Shown one piece after another: positions 59,773-64,000 of a stretch of 64,000 nt of DNA. The stretch is from the NCBI GenBank assembly GCA_946800325.1, contig OX326958.1, positions 61,621,793 through 61,685,792 on the forward strand, given 5' to 3'. A program made the position numbers and the translations under genes. Numbering within the stretch: position 1 is the stretch's first letter; each line of letters begins with the position of its first letter. The DNA comes from Luzula sylvatica (Eukaryota > Streptophyta > Magnoliopsida > Poales > Juncaceae). Below the pieces are notes generated by a model that saw nothing but the letters and a program-made list of their open reading frames with translations, was not told where the DNA came from and searched no databases.

Positions 59773-59961
59773 TAGATTTCAAAAAGGCGTTTGATAACAT
59801 ATCATTGTCATTTCTAGAGGAAATTCTAACCGTGGGAAATTTTCCTAAAAAATGGAGTGAATGGGTGAGAGCAATATTATCCTCCTCTAGTTCTTCAATT
59901 CGTACGAACGGTCTAAGAGCGCCCTAGTTCAAACATAAAAGGGGACTCTGTCAATGAGACC

Positions 59962-61220
59962 CGCTATGTTGGTTCAAATTTCCTGATGGTTTGATTATTT
60001 CAAAACACTGTCATTACTAACGTTTACATCGAGAAAATGTGTAGGATAACACAGGTACGACATGAAGATGACGAAGAATCTCGAAGTCAAAAGAAGCACA
60101 ACTAAAAGAAGATTAGAAGGAAGGCCCTTGAAGCATATCAAGAATCAAGATGTCGAAGCCTTCCGTGAGTGGGATTCGCCACAAATAAACCGTAGGGAAA
60201 AACCAAGTAGATCTCAAATAAAATCATGTTCAAATAACAAAGAGTTCAATCAAGCAAGAAGTGCGTTCTGAACGAACTCGAAGTCCGTTCAGAACGGACT
60301 TACCACATATCAAAATATCATATCTTGATTAAACCACTTGTGTCACAGGATTGTGTACGTTCGAACGAACAAACATGTACGTTCGAACGGACACTTAGAA
60401 TCCGTTCACTCACAATTTAAGTGCGTTGAACGGACTATCATCACTGTGAACAACAAAAGCAATGTATAAGTGAGTTCGTTCTGAACGGACTTTGTTCGTT
60501 GAAACGAACTAACATATGTACTTGCACGTTATTTTGAAACGGCTAGTATAAACTACAAGTGCGTTCAGAACGAACATTGTGCGTTCTGAACGGACTTACG
60601 GTTTTCTGAAGGATTTCTATAGAGAGTATAAATAGAATCCTTGAAGGACCTTTCTCTCTCAACTCTTCACTTTCACACATTCAAAACAAAAGAGAGAAAA
60701 CCTAAAGCTGTGATTATCTATATCCATTGATAGCTTGAGAAACCCCTCTTTAGATCTTTGATCTACTTTCGATATTCTCCACTAATCGTTTCCCACTCAC
60801 GTGACCGATCACGTTGTAGTTCGATTAGAGAAAATTTGTAATAGGCTAGTGCAACAACTTGTAAAGAGCCTAAGCTATAGATCGATAGAAGCGTGTAAAT
60901 CGATCTAGGCAAAACCTTGTACTCGAGTGAGTTGGAATTCAATCGAAAAACCAAAAAGAGGCGCAAGGCATTCCCGGAGACGTAGGTACTCGCAACTTAA
61001 TTGAATCGGTCAATTAAGCGAGTAAAGGGTGAGTTAAGGCTACATAACAACCACCTACCGAACTTCGTTAAAAAACATCTTGTGTTCAAGTGTTTTTACG
61101 GTATCATCTATATCATCTAAATTATTCATTCCGCATAGTAAGTTGGGTAAATAGATAAAGTAATTGTACGGTAAATTACCTGAAATACCCCCTTCTAGGT
61201 TAGACTTAACCAACACGCTA
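59962..61220 (+). mobile_element. Solo LTR 2 (copia-like ends) inside the LINE, 5-bp TSD
   Basis: 59967-61215 (1249 bp) starts TGTTGGTTCAAATTTCC and ends GACTTAACCAACA, giving the terminal inverted repeat TGTTGG/CCAACA. It is flanked by CGCTA (59962-59966, 61216-61220). U3 carries at least seven palindromic words of the GTTCGAACGAAC and CGTTCAGAACGGAC types (60265-60600). TATAAATAG is at 60626, followed by a CT-rich transcription-start region. No gag-pol. Confidence 0.92.
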
Positions 61221-62754
61221 TCCCACTCCTTTTCACCTTAGTGATGGACTCGTTGCAAGTTATGATTGCAAAAAGGAGACCCCCCTCACTAGCCCTATCA
61301 TTTTCGCACCCACCACTTGACAATACGTGGACGATACTCTTTTTTTCGACCCGCAAAATATCAAAATTATAATGAAAACCATCTCGCTTTTCTCCCGAGT
61401 TTCGAGGTCTTGAAACAAATTGGGAAAAAGGGCATTGTGCCGATTGCAATTCCCGAAGAATTACACCCCTATTTGTCAATGCTCCTAAGATGTTCAAAGA
61501 AAGTGTTGCCGTTAAAATACCTAGGGCTACCGCTTTCTTACAAAAAAGGACAAAAATTACCTTCCAACAAATAATTAATAAAATGAGGAAAAAAATTAAC
61601 AATTGGAAGAACAAGTTGCTTACTATAGGGGTCGGTTTACGTTGGTGAGATCTGTGTTGAGTGTGATACCTAAAACCTTTATCTTACCAAATGGGGTGGT
61701 GGAGGAAATCACTCAAATCATACGAGCCTTTTTTTGGAAAGGCGAAGCAGAAATGCTTGGGGTTCATTGTTTAATGAATTTGAGTTGGGTATGTCTTCCC
61801 AAATTACGTGAAGGTTTATGTATTATTGATCTTGAAAGACAAAACAAGGCGTTGACGATGAAGTGGATTTTCAAACTCGATAATGACAAGGAGTCACAAT
61901 GACCTTCGACCATTCGATCAATATACAATGTTCAAAATGCCGATGAATTAGGTCACATCTCCCCAAACCTATCTTCTTTCTTCTTAAAAAGAGTTACAAA
62001 ACCGTATCCCGGTGTACAAAGCTTTAACCGAACCTCTCTTGGCGGTTCACAAACACTCAGACAAGGACTAAATAGCGAAGTTTCACACTATAACACGGGC
62101 TCCATGTATGCGAGAATAAGCCACCCGGTCGCGAATGCTTATGGACAACAAATATCTTCACAATCAAAGCCCCATTGAAGGTAAAAATCTTCGCATGGCT
62201 AGTTCTCAACAACCGAATACTAACGACGTACAATCTAATGAAAAGAGGGTTGCCACATAACCCACGTTGTTCCCTATGCTCATATGAGATCGAATCGGTT
62301 CATCACCTATTTATAGGTTGCCCGTTTTCAGCCGAAATTTGGCATATCCTTGAGCCGAGGGCGAGGCCAATATCGGACTCCATTATAGAGTTTTGGTGGA
62401 ATTATCGCACGACGAAGACAACTATAGACGCGAATAAATGAGATCGAAAATGGTTAGTCACCGTTTGGACGATATGGAAAGAGAACGAAATAACCTCATC
62501 TTCCAACGAAAAGGAAGAATGTCCAAGCTCATAATATCATGCATAAACTACTTGCTCCAACTGTGGAGAGTTGATGTTAAATTTTCGGCTAGTCCATGTG
62601 CAAATAGATTTTTTTGTTGGTTAGGCTAGGTGAGTGAGGAAGAGGGAGGGAGATGTACATATGTATTATTTGTAAAACTTTTTTATTTTGTGTTTGTTAA
62701 ATGAAAAATTGATTGGATCGAGCGCGTATCGTGTTTGCCGGTCTCTAAAAAAAA

Positions 62755-64000
62755 TGGGTTGGTGAGAATGTTTAAATATGGATGCAAAAAGAAAATATGG
62801 GTAAATTATGTTATTACTGAAACATATGTGAGTAAAACTTGAGCTATTGATGACACAAACATATCTTATAAATCTTGATAAATTTAAAAAAATATATATA
62901 TTGGCGACACAAACACATCTATACAACCGCCCTCAAGGTTGTCTTTCTTTTCTAAGTCAATCTTGATATTATCGCATTCAAAATGCTAGGTAATCAGAGT
63001 TTTACATCCCAGTTTGATGTTAAAATTAGAATTAATTTGTTTTATGTTTGATTTGATTCATATCACTGTAGTTTGCTTTGCTTTGTTTTTTGTTTTATTG
63101 AAGGATAAGCAAATATTACAGAGGTTAATTGCCTGTATCGAAATTACTCTGATAGTCCTGACTTGGGTAATGAATTAGAAACCGCCACAAAAATCATAAA
63201 AACGATTGAAATAGTCGATAACCAAACAAACAGTTACCACTACAAGACATTTCTTTTGTAGTCAAATTACCATTGCATACATTATTTTTTATTTTCTCCA
63301 ATATCTCATTGACAAATCAAATGTTTTTTTTATTATTAACAACAAATCAAATGCTTGTGTGAATAATCATGAGAGATTTATTTTCTCGTGTAAAATAAAC
63401 ACGAGATTTATTTTCTCGTTTAAAATGATAAATGAATGTTTATGTAGCCAAGCTCAGTCATAGAACTCAGACAAACACTATTTATGATGCTACATAAATT
63501 CAAACTCACACTAAATTCGTGTTGTCCTAAAAGTGGTTCACACTAATCTCGCATTATACTTTTGTACTATGGCATCATGAAGAGCAAATAATGTAATTTA
63601 TTTTCTAGTAAAAAATATGAAATACAAAAATATTTTATTAACATTTCTTTAACAGTTAATTTAAAATTTAAAATCATCCTTAAAATCTATCATTGTAAGA
63701 CATTTTAAAATCAGGACCAAACAGCCCATTAAGGCCATATATCTGGTAATGGCTATTTCAGGGCCCAAGTTATAGAAACCTTACTCAAATTATGAAAAGA
63801 AAACCATAAATTAACTCGAACCTATGAAATTGCTATCTTCTACTTGTTTGGCTAAAAATCACCCAACAAATCACAAAATGAGAATTCGACCTTCTTTGTT
63901 TGACTCGTGCAAGTGTTCTAAATTTTAGTTTGGCAACTAAAACCTAACATTGTATTCATCCTAATTTGTCACCAAACAAAGACACCTACATAAAGAGCTA
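62755..64000. other. AT-rich intergenic DNA to window end
   Basis: No gene. A short tandem repeat GAGATTTATTTTCTCGT occurs at about 63372 and 63403. ACTACAAGACATTTCTTTTGTAGT at 63239 is a small palindrome (arms ACTACAA/TTGTAGT). Confidence 0.5.

Larger units (their letters stand above)
58520..62754 (+). pseudogene. LINE ORF2 pseudogene split by two solo LTRs
   Basis: Three pieces read in order as one non-LTR reverse transcriptase. Piece 1 (58520-58631) has CQMAFIKGRTINELFLSSRE. Piece 2 (59773-59966) has DFKKAFDNISLSFLEEIL and WVRAILSSSSSSIRTNGL. Piece 3 (61221-62754) has the YVDD catalytic motif (61324-61335), LKYLGLPLSYKKGQK, LPNGVVEEITQIIRAFFWKG, the zf-RVT region with RCSLCSYEIESVHHLFIGCP, and then an A8 tail at 62747-62754. 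Several frameshifts and stops break it (for example near 61240, 61590 and 61900), so it is dead. Both interruptions are solo LTRs with exact target duplications. The N-terminal endonuclease region is missing. Confidence 0.9.

Noticed and set aside
63235..63275. CACTACAAGACATTTCTTTTGTAGTC as a CACTA element
   Set aside because: The two arms are only about 10 bases apart with no element between; a small palindrome at best.

Overview
This window is nuclear DNA of a flowering plant, most likely a eudicot. It is AT-rich, its genes have many short GT-AG introns, it holds a MIR394 locus and typical plant gene families, and about half of it is transposon-derived. I could not identify the species.

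Layout. 1-13.1 kb is transposon territory: a long-TIR Mutator-like element with a 9-bp target duplication, a broken hAT transposase gene, AT-rich TIR repeats, Helitron 3' ends and a solo LTR. 13.2-18.0 kb carries two intact + strand genes: an SKU5-similar multicopper-oxidase-like protein (8 exons, one GC-AG intron) and a GDSL esterase/lipase (5 exons). 20.9-28.9 kb is a local duplication zone, with three copies of an upstream module, a truncated PUS10 pseudogene and the intact 14-exon PUS10 gene. 29.8-37 kb is repeats: an ATT tract, an LTR fragment with an intact SINE inside it, a GC-richer block between 21-bp direct repeats, and a poly(A) retroposon with a 14-bp target duplication. MIR394 lies at about 38.1 kb on the minus strand. 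38.9-47.2 kb is MITEs, MULEs and LINE remnants. 47.98-55.5 kb is the second gene cluster: an AMY2-type alpha-amylase (minus, 11 exons) head-to-head with a PUS1/TruA-type pseudouridine synthase (plus) whose acidic tail is a 72-bp coding minisatellite, then a roughly 1.5-kb noncoding array of about 40 near-palindromic 37-bp units, then a CRAL-TRIO (SEC14-like) gene (minus). 57-62.8 kb holds a 5'-truncated LINE with target duplication and a second LINE interrupted by two solo LTRs whose target duplications I could define exactly.

How the parts relate. Two unrelated pseudouridine synthases (PUS10 and PUS1-like), MIR394, AMY2 and an SKS gene lie within 40 kb. From memory, homologues of these genes also cluster around the two Arabidopsis MIR394 loci on chromosome 1, so the block looks like conserved microsynteny expanded by transposons. 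Gene models were assembled by hand from splice signals and protein-family conservation. Every full model closes in frame with no internal stop.
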